From contig JAPFBL010000536.1 in NCBI GenBank assembly GCA_026182355.1, positions 104,501 to 168,500 on the forward strand: a stretch of 64,000 bases of DNA. The letters are read 5' to 3'. A program made the position numbers and the translations under genes. This stretch comes from Hermatobates lingyangjiaoensis (taxonomy: Eukaryota > Arthropoda > Insecta > Hemiptera > Hermatobatidae). A model generated the notes under the pieces. That model worked only from the letters and a program-made list of their open reading frames with translations. It did not search any database and was not told the DNA's origin. Positions 33,953 through 48,900 of this stretch are shown piece after piece (the first letter of the stretch is position 1; every line of letters begins with the position of its first letter).

Positions 33953-36900
33953 CTAGAAATCAAAATAATCTTCATCTAATTAGCAAAAAAAAGCTCAATC
34001 AGCAAGTAAACATAATACTCAACTTAAGAATTATGTATTTGTTTTTGATTACTACTCTGAACGATGTTCGTTGAATAGCGTTACTAATTATTATATTGTG
34101 AAATAAATACATGCATATTGTTGGTGCCACAGAGGTTAGTAAATAAGATATTATTATTAACCGTCATACCTCGTCTATCGCTGGCGAAGTTGCCCGACCG
34201 GTTTCGCAATGGCTGCATCATCAATGGGACTAACGTTACCTTCCAAAGTCACGGATATAAATACATATTTTAACTCAATGGTGCCAAACGGCACAATCAT
34301 ATAGCTATGTACAAAGCTCAATGGTGACAAAAAGGTAAAATATTAAATGTAATAGAAGAAATGGAAATAAATCAACACAGAAATACTGATAAGCATCAGA
34401 CAGACATAATATTTAAAACCAACAAAAACCTGACAAGACGTCAGGATGGCCAGGACAAAGACGACTTAAATTGTAAAAGACAAAAAATAGATTAAAAAAA
34501 TAAAATAAAACTATTAAGTAGGAAATTAAGGCATGTATTGACACCATTGAGTTAAAATAGGTATTTATATCCGTGATTTTGGAAGGTAACGTTAGTCCCA
34601 TTGATGATGCAGCCATTGCGAAACTGGTCGGGCGACTTCACTACCGATAGACGAGGTATGACGGTTAATAATAATATCTTATTGTGAAGTAACTCAAACC
34701 TTATTTTTTACCCTTAAGAAATCAACTTTAAACGCAGACTAGTTTTAGAATCAAATCATTAGATAATGCTATACGAATTATTATTGTAAACTAGCTAAGC
34801 CGGCAAACTTCGTACCGTAAAACAAATAATGAATGCCGAGTTAACTTTAGCTAAACTTAATTTGGTATTTAATTATTAACATAATAGATATCCCAACAAA
34901 CACTGTACTGCCGCCTTGCCTATAATACATTCAATTCGAACAGGAATACAAACTAAAATAAAAAATTAGGAGTGGTTTACACTCAAATTTATTATAAGTA
35001 AATACAATATCAAACTCGTTTACAACCAACTAATGTTTTGTTTGATCAGTCAAACACTTTGTTCCATAACCATCTATCACATCAGAGGATAGAATCAGAA
35101 AATACATGTCTAATTGGGGTTAACTTTTTATATTTAATAATTATATTCTTCTAACGTATCATATTAACTCATTAAAACAATTAATTTTTTTTAATAAATT
35201 TCTAATAATTTTATTTCACTATTGGTAATTAATTGATCGGTGCTTCGGCCCCACTCGGTTAAACTTTTACCACTCTCATGTTACCATCGGTCTTACTCGG
35301 GTAACATCGGTCACACTCGGGCGTCACACACATAGGTAGGTAGTTACTACCGTATTAATATTAAGGATAACAATTGTAGAACAATTTTTATTTTAATTCA
35401 AACACATTTAATTATTATCTCCTGTAATACACCTGCCCCCCCCCTCTTAATCCTCACTATTTTCTAATTGAAAGCAATGTTGTTGAGAGCTTTCGTGACT
35501 CATGCCACATTTCGTTTTGCAACTTCAACAGTTTGTAGTTTTGTTCTTTTAATGCGAAGCTTAAAGAAAAAATAAAAGTCACATGGTGTTAGGACAGAAG
35601 AACAATGCAGACAGTCAAACACTGAAATGTTATAACTGGCTAGAAACGTCTTAACAAGTGAAGTTTCTGCCAGCGACTTTGTCCTAATGAAAGAAACCAG
35701 TGAATATCAAAAAACAATCTTCATCATTACTTTAAATTTTGATTTGCTCCTTCAAACTTCTATATCTCTAACTGCATCATGGCTTTTCTAATTCATGGAT
35801 TCAACAATTTTGTATGATTGGAAATTATAAATTTGAAAAATCTCTAATAACACCGAACAAATTAATGTTTCTCTTTCAAATAAAAAAAAAAAGAAAAAAG
35901 AAAGTAGTTTCAAAATTGAGTTTTTATAGTATAATACAAAATAAATTATTAAAAATAATTCAAGCAAATAAATAGTTCATTTCATTTAGAGATATATAAA
36001 TTTCAATTCAGAAAGTCATCATAAAAGATATAGTTTTATTGAACAAAATAAAATTTTTAATAGAAACATAAAATATACTTTCCTTATTCAAAAGATAGTA
36101 AGAACTAAAAGAATTTTGTTTTAAACATATGACGTTTTTACCTAAAAAGTGCCAGGCCAAGAATCTAAGAGATACTCTTCTCTGGTGTGGAAGGTGAAAC
36201 AGTTGTACCGTGTCGATAATTTGTTCTGTGGGCACCACTAAATTAATTACCCTGAAACAAAAAATAGATGAAATATACTTAACTTCATTAAGTATGATGA
36301 CGAAGTTATCATGATTCGTACATTATGTTTGCTAGTCCTGTTTTGAAACTCATACATCTTCAAGGAATAACTGAAATTCCTCAAATCAAAGCAAAAATAA
36401 TTTTGAGGCTTTGGCAACTGCACCTCACTTTAAACTGATACCGTCCCCAATATCAACTTTAGTTCTTGATGTCCCTAGTTAGGTTAGGTTCGGTTACATT
36501 GCAATAGCAGTCTCCTAAGAGAACACATAGGCAGAACATTGGCCTTTTATGATATTACACACTGAACATTCTACATTGGGAGTCCTCAAGTTTGCCTCCC
36601 ACACGTAAGACTCAAGTATATTTAGAGTAAGAACCTTTAACGAGTATCTGACATGGGATTGGCTTGGGACCGACGGCTCAACGTCCTTTCGAAGGGACGA
36701 CGTCCTCAGATTTATTCACTTCCAGCGTGAATAAATCGAGGGCAAGAGTGGGTAATATAACCACGGCTCTACCAGTCCAAAGGTGAGTACGTTAGCCACT
36801 GGGCTAACCTAGCCCCTGATATCACCAGTTATATAGCACACTGATTCAATATTTTTCTGCGGTTCCTGAAACTGGCGATACTTTTGAGCCTTCCACAGGG

Positions 36901-39900
36901 TGTTAATTCTTCTGTTGCTTTTCATTCTAAAGAACTGGAATGGCCTAGGATTTTCGTAGAGATTCCATGCTAAAGCCAAGCAGCCATACTATAACCTTTT
37001 TGCTAATTCTCATTGGTTCAGCTTCAATTACTGTCTGCGAGTACAAATGCTATGTAACTTATGCGAGTACAAATTGCTATGTAATATTTGTTATTTTTTT
37101 TATGCTTTCCTAACGGGAAATAACCCTACCATGAGAGAGTTTATTTTCGTTAACCTGTTCCCATTTGATTACAGGTCTTCTCATACATTGTTATTGATAT
37201 TTGAACTGCATATATGTCAGTTATAATTCATCGATTGGTAGATTGTTTATAAAACTAAAGAAGTCCTTGCTGTACTTGGTGATTAGGTTTTCTTTCTTTT
37301 CCGGCCACGTTCCTCCTAGTAGGATGATATTATTTATTAGTTTTTGTCTATGATTATGTTTGGGCAGCTAAATACTATGTCTGAAAAGTCTGCTCTCCTT
37401 CCATGCAGGGACAGTAGAGCGAATCGACATGCCTAAATCGGTAAAAATATGACCTATGTCTACCATGTCTCGTTAGAACCATTTTTGTCTTTTATATGTG
37501 ATTTAGTATAGTTTTATTTCTTATATATACATTCTTGAAGTACGTTTTTGTTACCAACTCTTCGGTTGCATTGAGCCATATATTGTTCCATTTGTCTATG
37601 CTTTCAATGTGTTCTTGTCTTTTACTATAAGTCAAGGGTACTTTGATCTATACTGTTGGTATCATTTCATCTTGTGCAAATATTTGTACGTATGGTTCAT
37701 ATAGATAGATATGTCCAAGGAACGTAAAGCAATCGGTTGCAATGTTGTTAAACATATCAACTCCTGTTTTAATTGTAGGGTTATTGACCCTACCTGATGC
37801 CATCATCAGGTGTACCATCCAAGTGCTTTTAAACTTTGTACACTGACGGGCTCAAGGCAGTTATGGTTACCGACCAAGGAGTGCTAAATTCCTATAAAAC
37901 AAAAACTCACAAATCGCTGTGTGAGAAACATTTAAATTTAATCATGAGATTGCCTTCATAGCTAGAAGAGGAAACTTCAAAAGTGGTGCCAATTTCAGAA
38001 ATGAGACCCGGCCAGGTGATTACGTTCGTGGAGAGTTATCAACTTTTAGAAGTCCTAACTTCTTACATGCCCACTTATAAATAACAAATCACATTCATCC
38101 TTAATAATAACTGAAAGCAAATACTTGAAGCAGGTGTTTCTAAATAGTGGCAAAATTCCATTTAATTACAAATTAAAAAATACTATTTACATTGAATTGA
38201 TATTTTATATATTCGTCAATATTTTCAATTAGAATTTAGTGGTAAAATTCTGTTACAAATATAGTCATGTAAAGTTGTACATTTATATATAAATATTTAT
38301 TTATACACCAATTCACTAAAAAATAGAAAAGACGATCTAAACTGGATATATACAAGTTCAAAATCGGAGAAGAGTAACACACAGAGTAAAGAAACATGCT
38401 TACTGACTCAAATTTTCTACTGAAGTAATTAACTCAAATTTGAATTAGTAAGTGTGTTTCTTTACTCTGTGTAAGTTCCTCGATTTTGAACTAATTTATA
38501 TAGCACACAAAACAAGATATCACAATAAACATATAAAATAACTGATACTGAATGTCAGTGAAACCCTGACGAGGGACCACTTGTTTTGATTGAAAGATCT
38601 TAGTAATTTTTCTGATTTCCTTAGAGTAGTTTAGATGTTGACATATCTATATATACTAATAAAAAAAATCAATTTTTTTGTAATATTTGAATATTATTTA
38701 GAATGCGCCTTTTGAAAAAGTCTATCTTCGATATAAAGGGGAGATGGGTGGTATTGTAACAAGTGGTAAGAGGGGTGCATGGGCCTAGAAGGCTGAGAAC
38801 TCCTGCATTAAAGTATATGCGTTGAGGGAAAAAAACCTTTTACTTCCTCGGCTTTTTTAAAGAATCAAAGAATAAAAAGGTAACCTGAAATCATTATTGA
38901 GACCATGACCCACAAACTTGACTCCATTATCTATCAGGTATCTGATCTTCATGTATGTAGACTTCAAAGTAGTTAAGTTTTTCGAGCTGCAAGTGGCGTC
39001 TAAATCACCAGGTTTGATGCCAGAAAACTTTGTTAAGTAATCGTAGACTTGTTCTTGAGTGGATATGTAGTCATCAATAAAGGCTGTACCTTCTAACTCA
39101 CCTTGACTGAAAACCAACATCACGAAAGCATATAAGATCAAAAACTGGAATCATTTGACTGAAAAAAAGAAATATTAAGAGAATTTTACAAAATCTATTA
39201 AAACAAACTTTACTCTCGTTTAGTAAATGCTTTTAATAAACATTTGTTCTTAATGCAATCCATAAAGCAGTTAATAATGGTTCAACAAATACTTTAGTTC
39301 ATCAAATAGAGAGGCGCGCCCGCATGTGTGGGTATGATCCTGGGGAATTTGAATTTTTTATTATTTATTGATTTTGTTTAATTTTATTTTCCAGCAGCAA
39401 ATGGTTCAATAAGTCTATCAAAAGTCTATACAGTTTAAACAAGGATATTATTATATTTTGAATTTCAGGCAAATTGATTAATTTTAAATTTTTTCATTTA
39501 CAGACTAAAAAACTTTAAAGAACCAAAGTAAGTAGTTTCATGGTTATAAATTAGAAATAAATTTCCTTTGAAGAACAATGAACACGTGTAAATGCTTTTT
39601 CATAAGCAATACTACTTTTTTTTACATTATATGTTTGCATGTAAAAAAAAAATTAATTTAAATGAACAAAGTATAAGAATTTAATGTCGAGAGGAGTTAA
39701 TTAATGATGGTAGACTTATAAATACTACAAAGCATTGACTATAATTGGTAATAATAGCTAGTATCAGTATCAATAAGTTGTTACCATCTGACACAGGATA
39801 TCCTGGCGACAGACATATGCGAGGGTCTGATAGTAGCTAGTTTCCCGTCACTTCGGAGTTCTGATTCTTCTTGATTGAGGGTAACAAACTCTGCATCTAT

Positions 39901-42900
39901 CGCTACTATTTCTCCTGAAGCAAACCATATGACACTAATACGTGAAAAAAATAGATATTCGAACAAATACATGGGGCTTACACGCCTTAGGAAAAAAAAC
40001 AAGTATGAAGAGCATTCAATAAAAAAAAGTGACGAATTGATGTAGACATGATGCAGTTTATAATAGGAGTTTTCTACTTTTGAACTTAAGGCGTTCATCA
40101 CTGGGATAAGCTGAGAACAGCTGAAGGATTGTTTTGTTTATAACCTCAATATTATGTTTAATGGCATTTTCATTTTCCACATTAGTTCAACAAGGTTCAG
40201 TGATCTTTTTTTCTTTTTATTTTTGACGGAAAGAAACTAAACTTTCACAAATTTAAGTCATATGATTTTACAATATGGTGTAAGTTCTATTAAATGCGAT
40301 AATTTATAGATTAGTTCACAAGGAGGTCGAACCTCTCTGATTGACGAGTAACTGAGACTAGCTAGATTAAGCGCCAACTTCTCAGCTTGTATGCTCCATC
40401 GACTACAAGTAAAGACAGACATGCTAATTAATGATGTTTATAAGTTAAATATATAATATAATGCTTCCATTTTGGTGTGCATCCATGCCAGGTGTGCACA
40501 ACAAAGAATGGAAGCATACCAGAGCTCACATGTCTGAAAGAAATTCTAAAACAATCATCAGTAATAAAATACGAGTTCGGCAGTTTTATCTCAACGTGTC
40601 GTTTATTTGAGATTATTGGTGGATCAACATAAAATAAACAGTGCCTACTACTTAGACATGTTCAACAACAAGAAAAGTCAGCAAATAAAGAAAAACGTCG
40701 TAGATCCTAAAGGAAAAGCATGAAATTTCTACTCAAAAACTAGTCGCCTTCGCACTGCCGAGCTGACAAAAGAAACGATTGAAAAAATAGCTTGGGAGAT
40801 ACTATCTCATCCTCCCTTCAGTCCTAATTAGACCCTCTCGGATTTATATTTCTTTTATCTACTTAAGGAGGATATTATCTAAAAAAGTTTAACACCAACA
40901 ACAAATACATACATATTGTTATTACCACTGAGGTTAGTATGATTTATATTATTAATATGGCAAACCGTCATACCTCGTAAGATGATCTTGGAGTCATTGG
41001 AGCGCTTTCGGGCGTTGTCCATCTTCGATCGCAACTAACCTGAAGTAACCAGGTTAGTTGCGATCGAAGATGGACAACGTCCGAAAGCGCCCCAACGACT
41101 CTAAAATCATCTTACGAGGTATGATGGTTTGCTATATTAATAATATAAACCAACAACACAGTTACAACATTTCTGTAAAAATGACTCAAAACTTCTTTGC
41201 CATAGGTGCATAAAAAACAAGTTCATTGTTGGGACTGCTGTCGCCAATTTTCGCAGGGATTATGAAAATAGTTATTGAAATACTAAAGGTCAAAAGTTAA
41301 AATATAGTTTTTTTTCTTTACATTAATTTGTTTTTTTAATTATTGAATGCTCTCAAAACTTGATTCTGTCTCAACAATTTTCTATTCACACAAATTTCTG
41401 TTTTAATCTATCCCTTAAATATTTCTACTAATACTAAGCAATTAACACTGAATCATGAATTCAATAACTGAATAAACAAACAAACGACACACTTGTAGTT
41501 CCTCTATTCAAATTAAAAAAGAACTGAAATAAATGTCTTCAAAACAGGTTATAAAGAAAGACGGTGTTTCAGTGGCCGTTTACCTTGTTGGGGTATTTCG
41601 TGAGGCCCTAAGGGAGTGACGTGCAGACTCTTGGCCTGGTCGTGGAACACCCTTGGAGTTATTGGGTTGACATTAGACACTGACGCGTGTTTCAGGTTGT
41701 GTTGTTGCCAATAAAGCACACAGGGAATCTTCCACTCCATTGAAAACCAAACTGCTTCTTGTGCTGATACTGGCCATACTCTAAACACAAAGATAATTTA
41801 TTTTATACATCACTAGGAAAAAATATCGGAGCGAAAAAAAATGTATGATTTGTTATCTAATTATTTAATTCGAATATTAAATAAAATTTTAAATATTCAT
41901 TTAATAAAAAAAATATCCACTTAATAAGACTGTTATTTCAATCATAAAGAATGATTCTTAAATTCTTAAATCGTTGTAAGAATGGGGTCTTAAAGCAACT
42001 TATTTTAAATCACAATTCAGATTGTTATAAAACAAAGACGAATGAAGTTTAGATACATACCAAAAGCTATAACTCATAAACCCTTTTAAAAACTTAGAAC
42101 TCACTAGAAAGTTTACTTTGCCTACGATTGTTTCGTATTTATGGAAGGAAACAAGCAGTTCCAGTTGCGATTCTTCGTAACTTTTATGTTGAAAGGTATT
42201 TCCTTATATGGTACAGGATGCCCCAAAAGTCAGTTGATACTTTCTTTTATCTATTAAATTCAATTGTTAAAGAGATGTGATAAACATATCACGAAACAGT
42301 GACAGATTTGCAATTTTTTGAATGATTATCCAATCACTGCTAATAGTTCACCAATAGATACTAAAGTAGGGTTGAAAAACTGGTATCATCCAACATCGTG
42401 TTGCCTTCACCTTCAGTCTAGTCATTCAAAGAGAAAGTCAATAAGAGTTCAAACAAAGTGTTTGTTTTGTGGGCTTCAGAAAGTGTTAAAACCTGAATCA
42501 ATTACTTTGATACACATACACACATCCATACCTATAAAAATGGGTAAGAACGAGAAAACACAGATCATGGGAGACACAATGGCAGAATTCAACGAAGACA
42601 AAGTAAAAAGACTTTTTGACTTCAATAAGCAAACGGTTACCCTCAAACAAACTTCTCCATAACATGGAATACGATACAATTCTACACGGAGTATAGAAAG
42701 TAAAAAAAATACTTTCATTCAATTTAAGTTAAAGATTTGAATATTGTAACTGTGCAGGAAACCACCCACAAACGGTACAATACCATATATATGACTGTGA
42801 GTTAACGAAAAACAGGAGATCTGAACAATAAAGAACGTCACAAGCGAGAAAGGATGATCTCCATCAAAGCAAGACCTCGTAGATGAAGAAATATTACTTG

Positions 42901-45900
42901 AGGTTTTTTTAAAATGTGTAAATAAAACTACTTTAGATCTATAAATAAATTAAATGTTAATGTAATCTACATAAAGAATGACTGAAAATAATGTGAATGA
43001 TATGTAAAAGTCTAATTAATTATCATTATTAAATATATATATATATATAAAAAGATTTCACATAAACACGTGAAACAACAATCAATGATTAAACCACAAT
43101 AAGAATGGGAAAACAAGACTAAGATCTTTCAACCGTAACAAGCGGTCTTCGTCAGAGTCAAAAACCCAACTGAAGTCAGTCTAAAACCCACTTTTAGTCA
43201 GTTGGGTTTTTGACTCTGACGAAGACCGCTTGTTACGGTTGAAAGATCTTAGTCTTGTTTTCCCATTCTTATTGTGGTTTAATCATATATAAATATATGT
43301 ATTCTATCAAACGGTCGATATATTATTGAATCTGTTATAGATATATTTGGGTTTATATAAGAACACACCTATTCTATCAAACGGTCGATATATTATTGAA
43401 TCTGTTATATATATAAAAATATGTAAATTTTAATACAGTGAAAAAGCAATTATGAAAATATTTCATAAAAGAAATTGTAAAATATAATTTTATAATAAAT
43501 ATTACTAAAATAACAAAATGTAGTATAATATATTTATTGTTCTAAGCGAAGCATTCAGGTGAACTAATTCTCTCATGTTATGGGTCCACTTCACATATCA
43601 CGGAATTTTCTATTGCAGTACATAAGTTTTAATGCTATAAATAGAGAAAGCACAAAAGAATGGGGTTGATACTGCCATAGTACTGAACCAGAAAGCAGGC
43701 AAAAGAAATAATTCTGGGTCTGTATATACAACTGTCAGTGCCAAATAAGAAGGCGGTCACGCTCGAACGTAGTAACTTCCGCAGGAGGTTTTTTTCTGTT
43801 CCTCTGGGTGAGGTTTCTTTAATAATAGAATTGGATTTCAATTAATATGTTGAATAACTAAAATAATTGGTGACGCAATGCTAGAAATAACAACCACACT
43901 ATCCGGAGCTAAAGTGTTCACTATAACAATGACTCTAAAACTGTAGGATTGCGGGAATGACCTGACTCGTAGTCAACATTAGCGGTCCTAGAAACATATA
44001 CAGTGGTGCCTCACACAACGAACTTAATTCGTTCCTGGAGCAAGTTCGTTATGCGAAAAGTTCGTTATGTGAAACGCGTTTTCCTATTTTCATTTTAACA
44101 TTATACATGTTAAAAAAATAATTCGTTCCGTAGCATAAAATTTGCTAATATGACATAAAAAAAGATAATTTTTTTGTTATTATTTTTATTTAGATAGATT
44201 TAAAAACATATTAAAAAACACACATTTTTAAGACAGACTAAGTAGAGTCTACCGATTCTTGCACATCTTCATCCATTTTCTGCTTTTTGGCCGATGGTTT
44301 CATGAAAAACCTGTCCAAAGTCGTTTGTTTTTCTCTTTTCTTCAACATCTGCCGGAAATAACGGACAAGAGTATCGGAGTAAAGATCGTTGATCCTGTTT
44401 GCTTCAGCTGAATCCGGATAGTGGGCGTTGGTAAATTCCTGAACTGCTTTCCATTTGATCAGGATGTTCTTGATGTCAGCAGTTGGGATTAGTTGATTGT
44501 TTAATTGTTGCTCCTCGTAATCAGATGACGCTTCCCTTTGAGCATTGTCTTGTTGCTGAACCAGAAGTGCCTGGAGCTCTTCAGTTGTCAGCTCTTCTTC
44601 GTGTTCCTCAATAAGTTCCTCTACATCCTCTTCCTCTACTTCTAATTCCAACCTTTGGGCCACTGTGATGATGTCCTTCACCACTTCTGTGTCATCAACT
44701 ACTGCTTCTTCCTGGGTCCACGAAGGCACAAGCATCTTCCAAGCAGAAATGAGGGTTCTTTGTGACACTTCTTTCCAGGCCTTCTGTATAAGTCCTATTG
44801 CCATAAGGACATGAAATTTCTCCTTCCAAAACTTTCGGACAGTCATATTGTCTTCACCAAAATCGCATTCTTCAAACACCTCATTAAAGAGGGCTCTAGT
44901 GTAGAGTTTTTTAAAGTTTTCAATAACTTGCTGATCCATTGGTTGAAGAATGGATGTAGTGTTTGGTGACAAATACTGCACCTTGATAAAAGGATAATTA
45001 TCCTGCAATCCTGCAAATCCTCTAGGTATTTTGGGTGAGAAGGGGCATTGTCAAGTATCAGAGCATTGTCAAAGCAGTCGTGGACCCTCGGGCAACTTCG
45101 TTGTGTGAAGCGAAGTTCGTTGTGTGAATCATGAAATGAACGAACAGGAAGTTCGTTGTGTGCAGCGTTCGTTGTGCGAGGCGTTCGTTGTGTGAGGCAC
45201 CACTGTATCCTGTTAATGTCTGGCTACAGCAAATGATAAAGAACTGTCTGGTCCCAAAATGTCACAGGCAAGCCAATATGATTATTTCAGGTCACATCAG
45301 TAGTAAATGGTATCTACTGGGTCTAAATATAACAGATTTAAATAAATTGTTGGAGTTAATACACGTCATAGTTGACTCTGAAGGCATCTTTGTCTACTAG
45401 GTCATGATAGTGCAACATTACTAATACATTGAGAGAAAGAGAGAGAGAGAGAGAGAAATTTCTTTTGACTTTCTGGCAATCCGTGAGGCATACAACCCAA
45501 TTATAATTATTTATCTGCGTTTTAATAGTTCAGACGGATAAATCACTAAGGTCATAGGAAATGTTCGCAAGGTTCACTTTAAGATGGGATCTCGCTACTT
45601 GGTTAATCAAAGGGTCCAGCTCTTTTAGTGGTTTCTTTATCATTCTGCCTAACTACTTCTACTGGCACTAATAATGCAATATCAAGTATGTGTGCTTTAA
45701 ATGAATTGCGTGTTATTTTATTCCATGCCACAACAACAACTTTGTGTAATATCTTTTTTATTGTTATACATTATTAAAGAGAAAGCCAGAGTGGTCAGAA
45801 GATTAACACACTGATCGCTGGTACCAGATACCCTATATCTGTAGCTAGCTCTAACCATAGATTTTTTAAATGTGTGAAATGGAAAAATCTTGCAAACACC

Positions 45901-48900
45901 ATCCAAATTAAATTCGTCGGTCTAGAGCAATGTTTCTTAACCTGTGGTTCATGGACCCCTCGGGGGTCCATGGATCATATTTTGGGGGTTCGCCGACTGC
46001 TCCTAATTTTTAAAATTTCTTTAAAAAAATTTTTTTTTATCACGAACTTCTTTAAACCGTGTGTCTGCCATTTCCCAATAGAGACCTCCACAATACGAGA
46101 AAAAAAACATTTGAAAAAAACAATTTGAAACACTGAGTATCCTTTGATTTTTATTTCACTTGGAATAAAGTGCGTTCGAATCAGTTCCACAACTGATGAG
46201 AAGCCTACCCATTGCTAGTAAAACGAGGTATGGCAGCCATTATTCCATTTGCTACGGTATATCTTTGCGAATAAGGATTTTCCACACTCGTAACAATAAA
46301 AACAAAACATCGAAATCGACTGAATGTCGAACATGAAATGTGCGTTGCTTTGTCGAAAACCATCCCTCAATTCAATCTCCTAATCAAGGAAAAGCAGCAA
46401 CAGCCTTCACATTGAAAATAAATTACAATTATTATTTTATATCCAGGAACATAAAGATATCTCTCTAGAGTTATATTATTGAAATAAAAATATTTAAATA
46501 ATAAAATAGAATATATTTTGTAATAATTGACGTTTAAACAAATTTTTTTCACAGAGGGGTCCGTGACATATTTAAAAATTTTAAAGGGGTCCATTGCACC
46601 AAAAAGGTTAAGAAACACTGGTCTAGAGACTGTAAGATATTAGGAACTCGTTGAAGATCCGTACTTCAAATAAACTGTAGTTATTTGAACTCCGATAACT
46701 TAGATGTGTTGTATGACAAAAAGAACCAAAGGCTTACGTACGAGTGGGACACTGCCTTTGGAACTACCAAAACAAAGATCAAATAAAAAAGTGTAAAACT
46801 GATAATACATTTTTATACAGTTTACCCAATATCATTGAAGATGTACCACTGAGGAGAGGTTGATCCATTGTTGCCGTTAGCCTTGACATGGTACTCCGGT
46901 CCGACATTGAGAATTCCCACTATGTTCTTACGCTCGTCATTTATGTAGCACACCACAGCGTAGAGATCGTACACAACTGACTGGGCCACATCATTTCCCT
47001 GAACAACACATCGAAATATCTACATTCCACCATTCAAAAGTGCATTAGTTAATTGAAATTTAAGTAGTACAAAAATAACTGAGGTTCATTAAAAAATAAT
47101 AAATTCAAATTTTAAAATATTAAAACTCTACAAAAATAATAATTAGCAATCAAGAATGAATCACTTGGAAATATGAAAAAAGTTTCAATAAATTCTGGAA
47201 AGATTTATTCATGATGTGAATAAAAGAAAAGTAAGCTAAGCATTTTTTGTGGAGAGATATCCTCGCTTTTGATATTGATGAATCCTGTGAAGTGGCTGAG
47301 CCGTAACTAAAATGGGTGTTAACTAACACCTAAGTCCCTGGAACAACCTGAAGGCAAAGACTGTATGATTTTTTCTTACAATGAAAGTCTTTATTAAAGT
47401 CGTTCATGCTATTTTACTTCGCATACTTCTCAAGGTTTGATATTTTGTTGTCTTTCAGAGTGTCGTTCATCGCTAAGAATCTCGCAATCACATAGGTGAG
47501 CACCAGACATAAAGTCTAGCAACGAATACATACAGTAGTAGCTGAAGAAATTACTAATGCCATGGATATGGGCTTGTTTCTTACCAAATCTGAAACAGGT
47601 CCTAGTCTGGCTACTGGCCCAGTCTCAAAGCAGACACCATCATGATCAAACAGAAGATACCATTATTTCCCCTCAGCATTGGTTATTTTTGAGCTTTACA
47701 TCGTCTTTCAAAGAACCCCTTAACATTCTGGTAGTACCGTAGCTTTAGAGAATCATCTAGCATTATGTCCGACATCTCAGTTACCCAATCCTACATTAGC
47801 TTGAGATCTACTGTGGAACAACACCACCTAGAATCATTTGTTTCCTCTTAAGACAGTGTTTGAACTGGATCTGAAACCCCGCAAAGAAAACTTCCACTAT
47901 CAGATTGACATTTTATACGACCCAAAGCCAACAGGAATTCTTCATCCTAATTTGATAATACCACGCCAACTACAAAAGGAATTCTCTTTAAAAAAGAGTA
48001 CAAGTGGTAAATTAAAAACATTTTTCTACTACCCAAAAGTATTGTTTCCAAAGTTTATGTCCATAATTATTTTTAACTTCGCGGTGACTTTGAAACTCAA
48101 ACTGAATGTACATTATTTCCATCTTCGACCTATTTCAATGAGAAATGTCTGAAGGAATTAACTGCTATAAACATTTTTCATTGATTAGTTATTCTCTACG
48201 TCTCTTACGCTTAAATATTATTATTTTTTAAAAAAATCTTACGATTTGTCCTTTACGGTGTTACGCTGTCCTACGTAGTCCATTTCTTTCATTTTAAAAA
48301 TGTAGTTTAATGAAACATGGTAAAGTAAAACTGGTAAGCCTGCTTACGTCGTCTCATTTGATCCTTAAAACAACAACACAAAAGATGGTTTACTTACAGA
48401 GGGAGGAAAATCCAGGCTATCAAGTTTGTCGACCGAGATCTCACCCTGGTTGGAGAGGGATACTCTCATATGGGAGGGCAGCCAGGGGTTAGTGTAGTAG
48501 AGGTGGAGGGGGCTTGACGTGTTGTTGGCCGGGCAGGATGCCACGCTATTCTCTCCACTACCACCTGACCAATATTATAATCAAATTACGTCACTAAAAA
48601 TAAATTATCACTTGAATGTTACTAATATTATTACCAGAATATAAGTCTGACATCGTACATTCTCAACTGTGCACTCGTCGACTAGTTTAGTATCTTATCC
48701 ATTATAAAGAGCAAAACTGAATATCATTAGTGTGATTAGCCATTTAATTCTTTTCTTGAGTTAAGTATTGTCCTTCTCTACATCAGTGTTTCTCAAAGTG
48801 GTCCATACCGCCCCCATAAAGGCCTTAAAGAAGTTCAAGGGAGCGGTAGGAAATGCCGCCTTTTATGGGGGTTTCGAATATACAGAAGGAAGCGATGAAC

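Noticed and set aside
37790..37815. cctgatgccatcatcagg as a hammerhead box
   Set aside because: It is a short palindrome without a following GAAA; probably part of the non-LTR remnant.
45431..45457. (GA)n tract as a functional GAGA element
   Set aside because: Simple microsatellite within a PAN2 intron, no promoter context.
46185..46225. CTGATGA at 46193 as another hammerhead
   Set aside because: It lies inside a hAT element, has no pairing stem and no GAAA box at the right distance.
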